Shown in pieces: positions 45,804-53,571 of a stretch of 64,000 bases of DNA. The DNA lies in assembly GCF_014205335.1 (NCBI RefSeq), contig NZ_JACHNH010000001.1:7434501-7498500 (forward strand), written 5' to 3'. The notes below the pieces were generated by a model. The model had not been told where the DNA came from, did not search any database, and saw only the letters and a program-made list of their open reading frames with translations. The DNA is from Amorphoplanes digitatis. GTDB lineage: Bacteria > Actinomycetota > Actinomycetes > Mycobacteriales > Micromonosporaceae. Made by a program: the position numbers and the translations under genes. Every line of letters begins with the position of its first letter. Position 1 is the stretch's first letter.

Positions 45804-46709
45804 TCAGGCGGGCACAGGCTGCCGTCGGCTGCTACGACCACGGCCCGCGCGTCGCCCGCCGCCGCCCTCGCCCGCGGCCTCCACCTCGGGCTCACCAGAA
45901 GGATCGAGCCCTCTCGACGGCCCAAGCTCCCCCAGGCCGCCGACCTCGCCCGAAGACCCGGCCACACCCGAAGACCCGGCCACATCCGACGACCCAGGCA
46001 CACCCGAAGACCCGGCCACATCCGACGACCCAGGCACACCCGAAGACCCGGCCACATCCGACGACCCAGGCACATCTGAAGACCTGGGCACATCCGAGGA
46101 CCTGGGCTCATCTGACGACCCCGGCTCGTCGATCGGCGGGATCGCCATGTCGATGTCGAACGGCTCGAGAGTGCCGCCGCGCATGGTCAGCCCCGCCGGG
46201 ACGTCCTCGAACGTCGGCTCGTCGCCGTCGAGGACGCCCTCTCCGTACACGGTCGGGGCTTCCTCGTCGGAGACCGGCTCCGCCGCCTCGCCGCGAACCT
46301 GCCCGTCCGCCTCCATGTTCTCCACCGTGCTCGTCGCGGCGGCCGGCTTGTTGCGGAGGAAACGGCCGCGGCCGCGGGCCAGGTCGTGACCGACCGACAC
46401 CGCCTCCATCTCGTACGTGGTGCGCAGGTTGCCGTCGGCATCGGTCCAGTCGCGGGTGAACAGGCGACCCGCCACGACGATCGGGTCGCCGACCGTCACC
46501 GAGGACGCCACGCCCTCGGCGAGACGGCGCCAACAGTTGACCCGTACACGGAATTGGTTGCCGTCGACCCAGCGGCCGGTCTCCCGATCCAGCCGCCGCG
46601 CGGTCGACGCCACCCGGAAGTTGGCGACCAGCGCGTTGGTGCTGGTGGTGCGGCGCCACTCCGGCGCAGTCAGGACATTTCCGACGACAACGACGTTCGT
46701 CTCGAACAC
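45804..46709 (-). CDS. Single-stranded DNA-binding protein with repetitive C-terminal tail
   Basis: A 301-residue SSB. The OB fold (1-120) starts FETNVVVVGNVLTAPEWRRT and includes RVRVNCWRRLAEGVASSVTVGDPIVVAGRL. The tail is long: acidic then a 12-residue repeat VPGSSDVAGSSG encoded by a 36-bp DNA tandem. The usual acidic tip ending in DDDIPF is absent; the chain ends SSRRQPVPA, although a similar acidic/hydrophobic stretch (PFDIDMAIPP) occurs inside the tail. GTG start after AAGGAG. Probably a secondary SSB paralogue; a main ssb is not in this window. Confidence 0.9.
   Translation of the reverse strand: MFETNVVVVGNVLTAPEWRRTTSTNALVANFRVASTARRLDRETGRWVDGNQFRVRVNCWRRLAEGVASSVTVGDPIVVAGRLFTRDWTDADGNLRTTYEMEAVSVGHDLARGRGRFLRNKPAAATSTVENMEADGQVRGEAAEPVSDEEAPTVYGEGVLDGDEPTFEDVPAGLTMRGGTLEPFDIDMAIPPIDEPGSSDEPRSSDVPRSSDVPGSSDVAGSSGVPGSSDVAGSSGVPGSSDVAGSSGVAGSSGEVGGLGELGPSRGLDPSGEPEVEAAGEGGGGRRAGRGRSSRRQPVPA
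45947..46130. repeat. 36-bp tandem repeat in the SSB gene tail
   Basis: Three perfect units of 36 bp (45965-46072, beginning CACCCGAAGACCCGGCCACA) are flanked by diverged 18-bp half units. Frame is preserved and each unit encodes 12 residues of the SSB tail. Confidence 0.92.
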
Positions 46710-46878
46710 TGCTTCTCCTTCGACGTGGGGAATCTGGGAAGCAGCGTGCAGTGAATGCCCGGATGTCCGCTTCGAAAGCCCTGCTGGGCTGTGGACAACG
46801 GCAGAATGTGGAAAACCACTGAAGATCGGTCGGCTTTGGTATAGCGCCAAGAACCCTACGCGTGGGTAACCTAGCGGC

Positions 46879-47886
46879 GTGGAGACCGACGTCCTGGGCC
46901 TGCCGTACGAGCGACACACCATCGACCTGGGCACCGACGACGAGGGCGCAGTCATCGCGACCCTCGTCCGCCGCCGCGGGGACACCCCGTCGCGCCGCGC
47001 GGTGCTCTACGTGCACGGATTCGTGGACTACTTCTTCCAGACCCACCTGGCCGACTTCTTCGTCGAACGGGGCTGGGACTTCTACGCGCTCGACCTACGC
47101 AAGTACGGCCGCAGCCTGCTCGAGCACCAGACGCCCAACTTCTGCCGCAGCCTCACCGACTACTACCCGGAACTGGACGAGGCGGTCCGGATCATCCGCG
47201 AGGTGGACGGCCACGACCAGCTGCTGGTCGCCGGCCACTCCACCGGCGGCCTGGTCACGTCGCTCTGGGCACACTCCCGCAGCGGTCAGGGCCTCGTCGA
47301 CGGCCTGTTCCTGAACAGCCCGTTCTTCGACTTCAATGTGCCGTGGCTGCTACGCAGGCCACTGATGAAGATCGTCGGCCGGGCCGGCCGCAGGCCTTAC
47401 CGGGCGGTGCCCGTCCCCACCCTCGGCCTGTACGGACAGAGTCTGCACAGCGATTACCGTGGCGAGTGGACGTACGACCTCGCGTGGAAGCCGCTGAACG
47501 GCTTTCCCGTGCGTACGGGATGGCTCGAGGCGATCCGGCGCGGCCAGGCCCGCCTGCGCGCCGGGCTGTCCATCGACGCACCTGTGCTCGTAGCCTGCTC
47601 CACCCGGACCTTCCGCGGCCGCGACTGGACCGAGGATGTCCGGGTCTCCGACGCGGTCCTGGACGTGGAACACATCGTGCGCTGGGCGCCGCGCCTCGGA
47701 CCACGGGTGATGATCGCCCGATTCGACGGCGGCCTGCACGACCTCACGCTCTCCGGCAAGGACGTCCGCACGGAGGTCTTCCGCGAGCTGGGCAGATGGG
47801 TGGACGCGTTCGTCCCGCCGCAGGGCACGCCGGAGGTCTCGGTACCGCCCGCCCCGGAGGACAAAGCGGACGTGGCGACTCACTGA
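46879..47886 (+). CDS. Alpha/beta hydrolase (serine aminopeptidase/monoacylglycerol-lipase-like)
   Basis: A 335-residue hydrolase. HGF at 46-48 (VLYVHGFVDYFFQT) forms the oxyanion side, Ser121 sits in VAGHSTGGLV, and a His near GGLHDL at the C-terminus likely completes the triad. It has the size and N-terminus of S33 'serine aminopeptidase'/lysophospholipase relatives. GTG start. The gene stands alone, divergent from the SSB gene and just upstream of the tRNA. Substrate unknown. Confidence 0.88.
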   Translation: METDVLGLPYERHTIDLGTDDEGAVIATLVRRRGDTPSRRAVLYVHGFVDYFFQTHLADFFVERGWDFYALDLRKYGRSLLEHQTPNFCRSLTDYYPELDEAVRIIREVDGHDQLLVAGHSTGGLVTSLWAHSRSGQGLVDGLFLNSPFFDFNVPWLLRRPLMKIVGRAGRRPYRAVPVPTLGLYGQSLHSDYRGEWTYDLAWKPLNGFPVRTGWLEAIRRGQARLRAGLSIDAPVLVACSTRTFRGRDWTEDVRVSDAVLDVEHIVRWAPRLGPRVMIARFDGGLHDLTLSGKDVRTEVFRELGRWVDAFVPPQGTPEVSVPPAPEDKADVATH

Positions 47887-47955
47887 CATCCCGCTCGACC
47901 GGGCGGCGGCGAAACTCTAGTATGTGCAGGCCAGCCCACCCTGTGGGCAGGTCAG

Positions 47956-48031
47956 GCGCTCGTAGCTCAGCGGATAGAGCAACGGACTTCTAATCCGTCG
48001 GTCGCAGGTTCGAATCCTGCCGGGCGCGCCA
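47956..48031 (+). tRNA. tRNA-Arg (anticodon TCT), CCA-encoded
   Basis: A complete cloverleaf: acceptor GCGCTCG/CGGGCGC (one T-G pair), D-arm GCTC...GAGC, anticodon stem ACGGA/TCCGT with loop CTTCTAA (anticodon TCT, reads AGA), T-arm GCAGG-TTCGAAT-CCTGC, discriminator G and CCA at 48029-48031. Its 3' part is the attachment site of the adjoining element and remains intact. Confidence 0.97.
47994..48031. repeat. attL (38-bp core inside tRNA-Arg)
   Basis: Runs from the 3' side of the anticodon stem to the encoded CCA. Identical to 58181-58218; the flanking base differs on both sides, which fixes the core at 38 bp. Confidence 0.95.
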
Positions 48032-48121
48032 TGACTTCGATCTACCAGGGCGAGCGCATCTGACGATGCTCTACCTCAAGCCCCGATTACCTGTTTTGTT
48101 ACCTACTTTGGCGTTCCTGCG

Positions 48122-49324
48122 TCAGAGGAACGCCGCGACCGCCGCCTTGTCGCCCATGAGGTCACGGCCAAGGTACACGCGTGCGGTCATGGCCGGATCG
48201 GTGTGACCGAGTTGGTCGGCGATCTTCGCGATCGGTACGCCGGACTGGTCGAGGATCGTCGCGACCGTACGGCGAAGGGTGTGCGGCGTAGCCCAACGGA
48301 ACCCGCTGCCGAGGAAGATGCGAGCGAGCGCCTTGGCGGAGTTGCTCTGGTCCCACAACCGCTCCGGCTCGTTCAGGTGGTGCGGAGAGCTGAAGACCAA
48401 CCCGTTGGTCCCCAACCGCTCCGCCCGCACCTTCAGCCGCCCGTTAAGCCAGGGAGGAAGATTCAGCCTCCGGTCCGAACCGCGCGTCTTGGTGCCGCGC
48501 ACGTGAACCGTTCCGGCCTCCAGATCGAGGTCATCCCAGCGAACAGCCCTCGCCTCGTTGATCCGTACGCCGGTTCCGGCCATGAACGCCATCAGGTCCG
48601 CGACAGCTTCACGCTTCCGCCGGGTGCGGGGATTGATTGTTTCCGACAGCGTGAGCTTGTCCGCGTAGGCGATGACGTGGTCTCGCTCGTCCCTGGTCAA
48701 CGCGCGGGTGGTGTCACGTTCCCGAACCGGCGTCTTGACGACCTGCGCCTTGACCGCCCGGATCTGGCGAAGCGCGTTGGTCGCCAACGTGCCGTTGTCG
48801 ATCGCGAACCCGAAGATGCCGGACAACACACTCCGACTGATCTTCGACGCCCCGGTCCCGTGCTTGTCCGCCACCGCCTGGAGGAACGCCCGGAGACGCT
48901 GCGGATCGTTCGTCTGCGCGAGCGTCAGGCCACGGATGCTTGAACCTGGAACGTCGATGTAGCGAGTGAAAGTCCGGCCGTAGTCGAGAATGGTCCGTGG
49001 GCTCAGACCGGAGTCGGTACGCCTGATCTGAGCAAGCCACAGCTCGCCTGCCGCCGTCAGCTTCATGCCCGAGGTCATCTCGACGTGACCGCGTTCACGC
49101 TCTGCCAAGGCTGCCTCAACGGCTTGGATGGCCGCCCGCTTCGTCGATGCGAACCGGGACACCTCCTTCACGACTCCGTCATAGCCCCGGTAGTAGCAAC
49201 GAGCTCGCCAACGGTCCGCACGACGAGGCGTCGGCGCTCGCTTCCACTTGCCCGCCTCGTCCCGCACCTGCGGGCTCGCTTCGATCTCCCCGTTTTCACC
49301 GAGGCCAAGCGCTCGCCTGCTCAT
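48122..49324 (-). CDS. int: Tyrosine site-specific integrase
   Basis: A 400-residue phage/ICE-type recombinase. An N-terminal arm-binding region and SAM-like core-binding domain (90-200) precede the catalytic domain with Arg254 (GTGVRINEARA), His348-x-x-Arg351 (PHTLRRTVA), His374 (QLGHTDPAM) and the nucleophile Tyr384 (ARVYLGRD). It lies 90 bases from attL, pointing to it. Its ATG overlaps the stop of the upstream gene (ATGA), so expression is coupled. Codon use is slightly less GC-rich than the host genes. Confidence 0.97.
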   Translation of the reverse strand: MSRRALGLGENGEIEASPQVRDEAGKWKRAPTPRRADRWRARCYYRGYDGVVKEVSRFASTKRAAIQAVEAALAERERGHVEMTSGMKLTAAGELWLAQIRRTDSGLSPRTILDYGRTFTRYIDVPGSSIRGLTLAQTNDPQRLRAFLQAVADKHGTGASKISRSVLSGIFGFAIDNGTLATNALRQIRAVKAQVVKTPVRERDTTRALTRDERDHVIAYADKLTLSETINPRTRRKREAVADLMAFMAGTGVRINEARAVRWDDLDLEAGTVHVRGTKTRGSDRRLNLPPWLNGRLKVRAERLGTNGLVFSSPHHLNEPERLWDQSNSAKALARIFLGSGFRWATPHTLRRTVATILDQSGVPIAKIADQLGHTDPAMTARVYLGRDLMGDKAAVAAFL

Positions 49325-50013
49325 GCATCACCTTCCATCTCAGCTATCTGGGCATCGATCAACGCGTCAGCGTCTGGCGACCACGCCGGGTTGAGCAGCT
49401 TCATCGCCTTGTCGGTCATCCCGCCACCGGCTTCACCCGGCTTGACCGCAGTGAGCAGGCCCCGCCGTCGCGCTTCCGCGATGCGGTTTGCCCAGGTGCC
49501 GCTCACTCCGCCGTGCTGGGCGGCAAGCGTCTTGGCGGGTGCGCGGTCGCCGTCTTGAACCAGGAATGCGTACTCAAGAGCGAGGCCGGCATACGCCACA
49601 TCGTCACGAGCCTGCCGCCCACGCGCGTCCTCCAGGAACGGCGCTAGACGGGTCGCAGACGGGCTGATCAAGCGCAGGCCAGGAACGCCCTCACGGGCTC
49701 CGAGCTGAGCACTCAGCGCCTTCCTGGAGGCGGCCAGCAGTTCGCCGATGGGCATCGCACGGATGGTCTTGCTCGACATGGCCGGGGTGTCGGCCTCAAC
49801 GGCTTGCCGGACGGCGAACTCAACCGGTCGCCATTCTCCGAAGGTGTCGCCCGACGCCGTCAGCCGGAACGCTACGAGCCAGTCCTGGTGACCGTCGTCG
49901 TGACGATGGACCGTGAGCGCTTCCTGTCCGCTCGCATCGAGCCAGACGGCCGACCCAGCGGACTCCGGTGCCATCGCCAACGCCTCGCTCACGTTGGAGG
50001 GGGTTCTACTCAT
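49321..50013 (-). CDS. Element-encoded protein coupled to integrase, putative winged-helix
   Basis: A 230-residue protein of unknown family. The C-terminal third (KTLAAQHGGVSGTWANRIAEARRRGLLT) looks like a winged-helix with an R-R-R-G-L turn, as in small DNA-binding proteins of actinobacterial integrative elements; the N-terminal half is beta-rich (HDDGHQDWLVAFRLTASGDTF). The start at 50013 is chosen because the upstream in-frame GTG (50076) would put a palindromic operator inside the coding region; ribosome sites are weak for both. It overlaps the integrase gene by 4 bases. Confidence 0.65.
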   Translation of the reverse strand: MSRTPSNVSEALAMAPESAGSAVWLDASGQEALTVHRHDDGHQDWLVAFRLTASGDTFGEWRPVEFAVRQAVEADTPAMSSKTIRAMPIGELLAASRKALSAQLGAREGVPGLRLISPSATRLAPFLEDARGRQARDDVAYAGLALEYAFLVQDGDRAPAKTLAAQHGGVSGTWANRIAEARRRGLLTAVKPGEAGGGMTDKAMKLLNPAWSPDADALIDAQIAEMEGDA

Positions 50014-50043
50014 GATCACGAGATTACCAGATATCGACAACCC

Positions 50044-50060
50044 GCCATAACCGTTATGGC
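50044..50060. promoter_or_regulatory. Palindromic operator candidate between divergent int and xis transcripts
   Basis: GCCATAAC-C-GTTATGGC is a perfect inverted repeat of 8-bp arms around one base. It lies between the integrase-side operon (minus) and the excisionase-like gene (plus), where a control site would be expected. Confidence 0.6.
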
Positions 50061-50182
50061 TTGTTGGCACCTTCACTATCTCCCGCTAAACTTCGTCGTG
50101 GATCACCCAGGCTCAGCCCAGACACCCAGAGGAGAGACATGCGTACATCCATCCGCTCGTTCACCAACGGGAGTTCCGCCGC

Positions 50183-50380
50183 GTGTCACAGCAACACACC
50201 ACCCACCTCACCCCGGCCCACCTGGCGCTCCGCTGGTCCGTAACCGCCGGGCATCTCGCGAACCAGCGGAGCGCCGGCATCGGACCCACCTACCTCAAAC
50301 TGGGCGGACGCATTCTCTATCGACTCATCGACATCGAGGCCTACGAAGAGCAGGCGCTTGTGGCGGGAGTCAGCGCGTGA
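50183..50380 (+). CDS. xis: Excisionase-like HTH protein
   Basis: A 65-residue MerR-type helix-turn-helix protein of the excisionase (HTH_17) class: LTPAHLALRWSVTAGHLANQRSAGIGPTYLKLGGRILYRLIDIEAYEEQ, i.e. the pattern 'hTs..La..l.vs...l..WR..G.gP.y.k.g..v.Yr..dle.w'. It likely directs excision with the integrase. Its stop overlaps the GTG of the next gene (GTGA). GTG start at 50183; GGGAG lies 12 bases upstream. Confidence 0.83.
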   Translation: MSQQHTTHLTPAHLALRWSVTAGHLANQRSAGIGPTYLKLGGRILYRLIDIEAYEEQALVAGVSA

Positions 50381-50760
50381 CCGATCCGTACCGCAAGATC
50401 GTGTTCGCGGGAGGCAGCCCCTGGGCAGCCTTCTCGCAGAACGAGATGTACAAGTTGGCCGGAGAGCCGAGCACCGGACCGCTCCACATCCGTGTTCTGT
50501 TCGCCGCCATGGGCAAGATGAACGCCCTCGGCCATGCCGAACTCCGGGTCGGCGAGCTTGCCCGAATCCTGGGCAATGTCACCGACGCCGGCGAGGTGTT
50601 GGCCTGCCGCCGCGACAGCGTCTCAGCAGCCATCAGGGAGGCCAAGAGTCGCGGTCTCATCGCCCCGGAGTCGAAGGCCCGTTGCCTCGTGCTTCGTCAT
50701 CACATCTTCCAGAAGTCGACGAAGGATCGGTGGCGGTGCTCAGTCCACGACCTTGAATGA
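50377..50760 (+). CDS. Element-encoded winged-helix-like protein
   Basis: A 127-residue protein coupled to the excisionase-like gene. The body reads LHIRVLFAAMGKMNALGHAELRVGELARILG...VSAAIREAKSRGLIAPESKARCLVL, a winged-helix pattern like that of replication or transcription regulators of actinobacterial elements. The C-terminus has two cysteines (ARCLVLRHH, WRCSVHD). I do not recognise a named family; a replication initiator-like or regulatory role is possible. Confidence 0.65.
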   Translation: MTDPYRKIVFAGGSPWAAFSQNEMYKLAGEPSTGPLHIRVLFAAMGKMNALGHAELRVGELARILGNVTDAGEVLACRRDSVSAAIREAKSRGLIAPESKARCLVLRHHIFQKSTKDRWRCSVHDLE

Positions 50761-51020
50761 CCTGAGCTGAGTCCCCAACTTTCCGAGCAAACGTCGGCCT
50801 GCTGAACCAACACGATTGGTCACCAGCAACAACCCAAAACGCTGTGAGCTGGGAAAACGTCAGCGGCTTCTCTACTCTCTCTCAACGGCAGAACAGACGA
50901 GCGGCGAAGTCTCGGGATGCCAGCTATCTCGGGGCTGCGCCCCGAATCAGGAAAGTCTCAACATCGAGGGCTCCGCCCTCGCCTTGGTTGACCTCAACCT
51001 GGACACCGCGCCCTCAGCGG

Positions 51021-51344
51021 TCAGCGCACACCTGGCGGCAGGACCAGCCGATCGAGGACTCCATGTGTTCCCATGCACACCGCGCACAACGGCATGGACG
51101 CGTCGTCGTACACGACTGTCGATTCTTCGTACCGATGTGGCGGGTACTGCACCGTCTCCACCACGCCGCGACTCTGCAACGTGAAGTGGTAGCAGTTGTG
51201 CATCCTGCCGTTCGGGTAGGTGTGAGCAATGGCCGGAGTGATCATCGGGATCAAGGTCATGCCTCGCCTGCGGAGAGTCTCCACGTCGGGGCACGATTCA
51301 GAGTGCACGAGCACGGCCGGCGGATACTCCCGTTTCTCCGTCAT
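51021..51344 (-). CDS. Unknown small protein with a CxxC pair
   Basis: A 107-residue protein, MTEKREYPPAVLVHSESCPD..., with an IPMITPAIAHTYPNGRMHNCYHFTLQS core and a CAVCMGTHG pair near the end that could bind zinc or form a disulphide. No family recognised. It is the last of three closely spaced minus-strand small genes (2 bases after the previous stop). Confidence 0.65.
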   Translation of the reverse strand: MTEKREYPPAVLVHSESCPDVETLRRRGMTLIPMITPAIAHTYPNGRMHNCYHFTLQSRGVVETVQYPPHRYEESTVVYDDASMPLCAVCMGTHGVLDRLVLPPGVR

Positions 51345-51346
51345 GC

Positions 51347-51541
51347 TCAGCGTCCGTTCGGGAGGACTACGCCCGCGTCCCAGGCCGTCACGATGGCCTT
51401 CACGGCATCGTCTTGGGTATACCTACCCAGAAGGTCCCCGCTGGTTCCGGGACGTCTCACGTAGGCGCTCCATCGGTCGCCGATGCTGGCATGTATCCAG
51501 CCGATGTAATCGCCGTCTCGCTCGACGGAGTAGCCGCCCAT
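51347..51541 (-). CDS. Unknown small protein
   Basis: A 64-residue protein starting MGGYSVERDGDYIGWIHASI, with WSAYVRRPGTSGDLLGRYTQ and an alpha-helical end (DDAVKAIVTAWDAGVVLP). This YSVERDG-Y-IGW / A.FD..F......YG..F.T...AV..I pattern recalls single-domain proteins of plasmids and phages that decorate a beta sheet, but no function is known. The ATG has AAGG 8 bases upstream; a longer GTG start (51607) is possible. Confidence 0.6.
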   Translation of the reverse strand: MGGYSVERDGDYIGWIHASIGDRWSAYVRRPGTSGDLLGRYTQDDAVKAIVTAWDAGVVLPNGR

Positions 51542-51575
51542 GACACTCACCTTGAGGACGACGCCGGGCGAGACC

Positions 51576-51740
51576 TCACGCTTCGCGGGCGAGACGCGGC
51601 GCTCCACTGTTCACCTCCCCGCAGGCGAGACAGGCCAGGCTTGTCCCGCAACCGGGACACCACTTGTTCTTGGCCTTCAAGCTGAGCACGCCGCCGACGA
51701 ACCCGACGACCAGCGAGGCCACTGCGACTACCAACACCAT
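51576..51740 (-). CDS. Tiny membrane protein with a zinc-ribbon-like CxxC...CxxC
   Basis: A 54-residue protein too short for most gene callers. It begins MVLVVAVASLVVGFVGGVLS, a membrane helix, then KAKNKWCPGCGTSLACLACG, two CxxC knuckles, and a short tail. GAGGG lies 9 bases before the ATG. It heads the three-gene small cluster and lies 66 bases downstream of a tandem GTTGCG site. Confidence 0.62.
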   Translation of the reverse strand: MVLVVAVASLVVGFVGGVLSLKAKNKWCPGCGTSLACLACGEVNSGAPRLAREA

Positions 51741-51805
51741 GGGTCACATCCCTCATTGGCAACAGGGATAGACGCTAGGTAAGCGAGATCTCACGGGTCC
51801 ACGAA

Positions 51806-51821
51806 GTTGCGAATAGTTGCG
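51806..51821. promoter_or_regulatory. Tandem GTTGCG site upstream of the small-gene cluster
   Basis: GTTGCG occurs twice with starts exactly 10 bases apart (GTTGCGAATAGTTGCG), on one face of the helix. The same spacing occurs at 53396. On the minus strand it reads CGCAAC-N4-CGCAAC, upstream of a minus-strand gene in both cases. Likely a binding site of the DUF5753 regulator encoded between them. Confidence 0.6.
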
Positions 51822-52673
51822 TCAGCCCAACTCGCTCGCAACTCGGGTGATCAAGTCCCTGGCCGACCTCCCGTACAGAGCGACCTGATGCAGGTTCTCG
51901 AACATCCGCCCATACAGTTCGATCTCACTGGGCTGGGTGACCTCGATGCTCGCCGTGGGCGTCTCCAAGGCCACGAGTTGGTTGTCGAACATCCAGAAGC
52001 CCGCCGACGGTACGGCTCCTCGCTCGACCATCAGCGGGATCACACCGAGCGCCACGGTCGGCAACGACATGACGGTCAGCAGGCGATCGAGCTGGTTTGC
52101 CTGGGTGTCAGCGTCGCCGAACCAGATGCGCAACGCCTGCTCCTCCAGGACGACGGCGAACCGTCTACCTCGTTGGTAGAGGATCCTCTGGCGCTCCATC
52201 CTGACGGCGACCGCCTCCTCCAGGTCGTTGGGAGCATCGAGGAAGCGGCTCCAAAACGACAGCATGGCTGCGCAGTAGTCGGGCGTTTGGAAAAGTCCGG
52301 GAATCACATTGTGCTCGTAGATCCGGAACAGGCTCGTCTCCTCGTAGAGCGTGGGAGCACGGATGCCCAACACCCGCTTCATCCCAGCCCGCGCCTGCCG
52401 ACGGAACTCCACGTACGCCGATTCGACGGCCCGAAGCGTCGCGAGGAGGTCGGGAATCTCGGCATCCGCCCCGCAGGCTCGGCACCAGTCCCGGATGTCC
52501 TCGGAGGTCGGCTGCTGAACACCGTTCTCCAGCTTGCTCACCCTCGTGTAGTGCTGACCCGTTGCAGCAGCCAGCGCCCGCCCCGTGAGTCCAGCGTCTC
52601 TGCGGATCTCACGGAGTCGGGCGCCAAGCGCCTGTTGCGCTTGCTTGCCGGAGCTACTTGGGTTCGTAGTCAC
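51822..52673 (-). CDS. XRE/DUF5753 transcriptional regulator (Scr1-like)
   Basis: A 283-residue protein: N-terminal XRE helix-turn-helix (LREIRRDAGLTGRALAAATGQHYTRVSKLENGVQQPTSEDIRDWC) and a DUF5753 domain (GLFQTPDYCAAMLSF, VAVRMERQRILYQR, VVLEEQALRIWFGD). This is the large Streptomyces WhiJ/BldB-associated regulator family, annotated as Scr1-type TA-like regulators. It overlaps the DUF6879 gene by 20 bases, its standard partner. It probably controls the module and perhaps other element genes through the tandem GTTGCG sites. Confidence 0.92.
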   Translation of the reverse strand: MTTNPSSSGKQAQQALGARLREIRRDAGLTGRALAAATGQHYTRVSKLENGVQQPTSEDIRDWCRACGADAEIPDLLATLRAVESAYVEFRRQARAGMKRVLGIRAPTLYEETSLFRIYEHNVIPGLFQTPDYCAAMLSFWSRFLDAPNDLEEAVAVRMERQRILYQRGRRFAVVLEEQALRIWFGDADTQANQLDRLLTVMSLPTVALGVIPLMVERGAVPSAGFWMFDNQLVALETPTASIEVTQPSEIELYGRMFENLHQVALYGRSARDLITRVASELG

Positions 52674-53172
52674 GATGCGGGATCGCGAGCTTCCACACCG
52701 CGTCGAAGGCGGATCGGCAGAGGTTGACGTCAGTAGGGTCGGTCGAGGCCTCCATGCCGGCGTTCAGTCCACCGCCGGTGTAGAGCAGGAAGACCACAAG
52801 CCGATCATCGAATAAGTAGAAGTCATTACCTGGTAGAGCCAGCGATGACACCAGCGAGCGGGGAGTCCAGCGGATGTCCTCACCAGCGTCGACCATAGGG
52901 TCGGCGATGCTGAAGCTCCATCGCTGGTAGTCGCTCAGCGGCTCAGAAATAACTCGCGCCCGACGGACGGTCTTACCCGCGGCCACATGGCTCCGCAGGG
53001 TGGCGCACCAGTCGTCAAGCCAGCGCAGGTCATCCGGTTCCTGAGCCGCCCACTTGGCCATGTACGGAATCTCGATCTCGGTTCCGTAGGCGTCACGCGT
53101 CTCCAGGTGGTCTGACGACCTCTCGAAGGTGCGGAGCAGGCGGTCAAACTCCGCCTCATCCAGCGACGCCAC
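52654..53172 (-). CDS. DUF6879 family protein, partner of the DUF5753 regulator
   Basis: A 172-residue protein with the DUF6879 layout: FDRLLRTFERSSDHLETRDAYG at the N-terminus, WLDDWCATLRSHVAAGKTVRRARVISEPLSDYQRWSF in the middle and a GNDFYLFDDRLVVFLLYTGGG strand pair. The family regularly accompanies XRE-DUF5753 regulators in actinomycetes and may be the antagonist or effector. GTG start, overlapping the upstream small gene. Confidence 0.88.
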   Translation of the reverse strand: MASLDEAEFDRLLRTFERSSDHLETRDAYGTEIEIPYMAKWAAQEPDDLRWLDDWCATLRSHVAAGKTVRRARVISEPLSDYQRWSFSIADPMVDAGEDIRWTPRSLVSSLALPGNDFYLFDDRLVVFLLYTGGGLNAGMEASTDPTDVNLCRSAFDAVWKLAIPHRDYEPK

Positions 53173-53374
53173 GGCCCTCCTCGGTGAAGAACTGGATCAT
53201 CCTGTCAGGGATCTCGACCACAGACTCTCCCTCCGGAATGTCCATCTCCGCCAGCGCTTCGGGATCGGTCACCACGAAGCCCTGTACCAGCCAGCTACCC
53301 CGGTCAGTCCGGTAGAGCGTTGGCGAGTTCGTCGGGTTGGAGTTCGGGTCCTTGGCTACGAAGGTTAGGCGCAC
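53156..53374 (-). CDS. Small partner of the DUF5753/DUF6879 module
   Basis: A 72-residue protein, VRLTFVAKDPNSNPTNSPTL then YRTDRGSWLVQGFVVTDPEA and EGESVVEIPDRMIQFF. Genes with this compact beta pattern (SPTLY.T.rG.yvVQG..v.D) habitually lead DUF6879/DUF5753 operons. The start is GTG 53374, giving GGGAG six bases upstream; TTG 53380 is too close to it. It is the first gene of the module and lies just downstream of the second GTTGCG site. Confidence 0.75.
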   Translation of the reverse strand: MRLTFVAKDPNSNPTNSPTLYRTDRGSWLVQGFVVTDPEALAEMDIPEGESVVEIPDRMIQFFTEEGRGVAG

Positions 53375-53395
53375 GGCCAACTCCCTGTCTCGAAG

Positions 53396-53411
53396 GTTGC
53401 GAGGTGTTGCG
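53396..53411. promoter_or_regulatory. Tandem GTTGCG site upstream of the DUF6879 module
   Basis: GTTGCG twice at a 10-base pitch (GTTGCGAGGTGTTGCG), preceded like the 51806 site by CGAA. It lies 22 bases upstream of the first gene of the module, consistent with autoregulation. Confidence 0.6.
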
Positions 53412-53571
53412 CGCTCTCCATCGTGAATGCATCACTACGCACCGTCAAGTCTTCAGGATCGGCTATCACGTTTTGGCGACGACTCTGAAACCGTGGCGGG
53501 TTTCAAGGTGCTATCACGCGGCGGTCTCCCTAGAACGCCCGAAAGGGTCATACCCCCACCAGGCAAATCTT

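Noticed and set aside
45009..46459. Large plus-strand open frames opposite and upstream of the SSB gene
   Set aside because: Arg/Pro-rich composition and overlap with the SSB repeat show they are high-GC shadows.
50760..51020. Extra gene between the winged-helix-like gene and the small-gene cluster
   Set aside because: Only unsupported plus-strand frames without ribosome sites; this is a convergent intergenic space.
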